Shown one piece after another: positions 11,950-12,958 of a DNA stretch of 12,958 nucleotides. Below the pieces are notes generated by a model. The model saw only the letters and a list, made by a program, of their open reading frames with translations, was not told the origin of the DNA and ran no database searches. The stretch's first letter is position 1; each line of letters begins with the position of its first letter. The DNA is taken from contig JAICVP010000030.1 in NCBI GenBank assembly GCA_025935275.1, positions 1-12,958 of the forward strand. The letters are read 5' to 3'. Both the position numbers and the translations under genes were made by a program. Origin of the DNA: Thermoleophilia bacterium (GTDB lineage: Bacteria > Actinomycetota > Thermoleophilia > Gaiellales > Gaiellaceae).

Positions 11950-12958
11950 GCCTCGAGACTCCTGTCACGACACGCGAGAAGGTTCGCGTCTTCGTCACGG
12001 GCAGCTGCGACGGTCTCGCCGAGCTCCGGGAAGCTCTCGGCCGCCACTCGGAAGTCGAGTTGGTCGGCTGGAGCGAAGGGGTCACGGAGTCCGCCGCCAC
12101 GCTGACCGGTGGCCACCTGCAAGTCGTGCTCCACGGCACGCGCAGCTCCGGCTTGCCGGAGGACGAGCTCGCAGCAATCCGCGAGCACACCCAGTCGCCT
12201 GTGATCCTGCTTGCTTCCGGTGAGGCTTCGGCCTTGCTGGAGCAGGCGCTCGAGGCCGACGTGTCCGACGTCCTCCTCTTGCCGCAGATGACCGAGAACG
12301 TCGTCTTCGCGCTCCGCAAGGCGAGCCACTCCGGCCGCAGGGCCGGCGGTGGCGGCGGTGGCCACGCGCCGCGCCGCGGACGCATCGTGACCGTGTTCTC
12401 GCCCAAGGGCGGAACCGGCAAGACGGTCACGGCGACCAACCTCGCGTCGACGTTTGCCAAGTTCGAGGGTAAGAACACACTCCTCCTCGACCTCGACCTC
12501 CAGTTCGGCGACGCAGCGATCATGCTGGGCCTCGAGCCGGAGAAGACGATCTACGACCTGGTCGTCGCGCCGGGCGAGCTCGATTCCGAGAAGCTCGCCG
12601 GGTACATCACGCGCCACCAGTCGGGGCTCGACATCCTCCCGGCGCCGCTGCGCCCCGAGGACGCCGAGCTCGTCACCGAGGCCAAGCTCGCCCGCCTGCT
12701 CGAGGTTGCGCGGGAGTCGTATGACGTGATCGTCGTCGACACCTCGCCGTTCTTCCACGGGCCGATGCTCGCGACGCTGGACCGCACAGACGAGCTGCTG
12801 CTCGTCTGCGGGCTCGACGTCCCGACGCTGAAGAACGTTCGCCTCAGCCTGCAGACGCTCGAGCTGCTCGCCTTCCCCCAGAATCGGATTCGCGTCGTCC
12901 TGAACCGCGCGAACTCGAAGGTCGGGATGAAGCCGGGCGAGGTCGAAGGCGCCCTCGA
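11946..12958 (+). CDS. cpaE: Pilus assembly ATPase CpaE/TadZ (3' end outside the window)
   Basis: 337 residues are visible before the edge. Residues 12-130 form an atypical receiver-like domain (KVRVFVTGSCDGLAELREAL). A Gly-rich hinge (RRAGGGGGGHAPRRG, about 132-146) leads to a ParA/MinD-type ATPase: deviant Walker A KGGTGKT at 154-160 with the signature Lys, LLLDLDLQFGDAAIMLG (Walker A') and YDVIVVDTSPFFHG (Walker B region). Such proteins place the Tad machine at its site in the cell and are cytoplasmic or membrane-associated. The ATG overlaps the cpaB stop. The receiver-like domain begins without an obvious Asp-Asp pocket, as is usual for TadZ. Order and coupling predict TadA/CpaF, TadB and TadC next. 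Confidence 0.93.
   Translation, partial: MSLETPVTTREKVRVFVTGSCDGLAELREALGRHSEVELVGWSEGVTESAATLTGGHLQVVLHGTRSSGLPEDELAAIREHTQSPVILLASGEASALLEQALEADVSDVLLLPQMTENVVFALRKASHSGRRAGGGGGGHAPRRGRIVTVFSPKGGTGKTVTATNLASTFAKFEGKNTLLLDLDLQFGDAAIMLGLEPEKTIYDLVVAPGELDSEKLAGYITRHQSGLDILPAPLRPEDAELVTEAKLARLLEVARESYDVIVVDTSPFFHGPMLATLDRTDELLLVCGLDVPTLKNVRLSLQTLELLAFPQNRIRVVLNRANSKVGMKPGEVEGAL

Noticed and set aside
1..12958. tRNA, rRNA, insertion sequences, prophage or CRISPR arrays
   Set aside because: No cloverleaf, rRNA-like sequence, transposase, terminal inverted repeats or spaced repeats were recognised by eye on either strand.

Overview
The window is very GC-rich, with G or C at most third codon positions, frequent GTG/TTG starts, and tightly packed genes that often share ATGA/GTGA/TGATG junctions. 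This and the gene content (Tad/Flp pilus locus, Aur1-like PAP2 proteins, MshEN protein) suggest a high-GC actinobacterium, possibly Thermoleophilia (Gaiella/Solirubrobacter relatives). That placement is inference, since no rRNA gene or other marker is present.

Layout. (1) 1-629, minus: N-terminal part of an MshEN-domain protein with a putative c-di-GMP-binding motif, cut by the window edge. (2) 781-2702, plus: an Nramp/MntH metal transporter coupled to a degenerate metallo-beta-lactamase-fold protein; an AT-rich candidate promoter with a direct repeat lies in front. (3) 3946-2699, minus: an M20-family amidohydrolase (allantoate/N-carbamoyl amino acid type) that converges on the previous gene and shares its CTAG stop. 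(4) 3968-5317, plus: a 33-residue very basic protein not normally called, a VOC-fold protein and a diacylglycerol-kinase-family lipid kinase. All three overlap, and the kinase has no standard start codon. (5) 9125-5271, minus: a four-gene operon of a membrane-anchored LAS-type peptidase, a DUF192 protein and two tandem PAP2 paralogues. (6) 9126-9520: a 395-bp divergent intergenic region with several hairpins. (7) 9521 to the window end, plus: a Tad/Flp pilus operon of Flp pilin, a strong hairpin (probable attenuating terminator), TadE-like and TadG-like pseudopilins, CpaB/RcpC and CpaE/TadZ (cut at the edge). The motor and platform genes (TadA/CpaF, TadB, TadC) are expected just outside the window.

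How it may fit together. The Tad operon should build a Flp-type adhesive pilus. The divergent operon carries a cell-wall peptidase and membrane lipid-phosphate enzymes that could remodel the envelope; this link is inferred only from position. c-di-GMP is a possible common signal, because the first gene has an MshEN motif and the pilin leader contains a GCAAAGCC element reminiscent of, but not sufficient for, a c-di-GMP-I riboswitch. I did not find a clear-cut wholly new system. The most novel items are the 33-residue basic protein, the structured pilin leader, the apparent CTG start of the lipid kinase, and the composite peptidase with a degenerate transglycosylase-like region.
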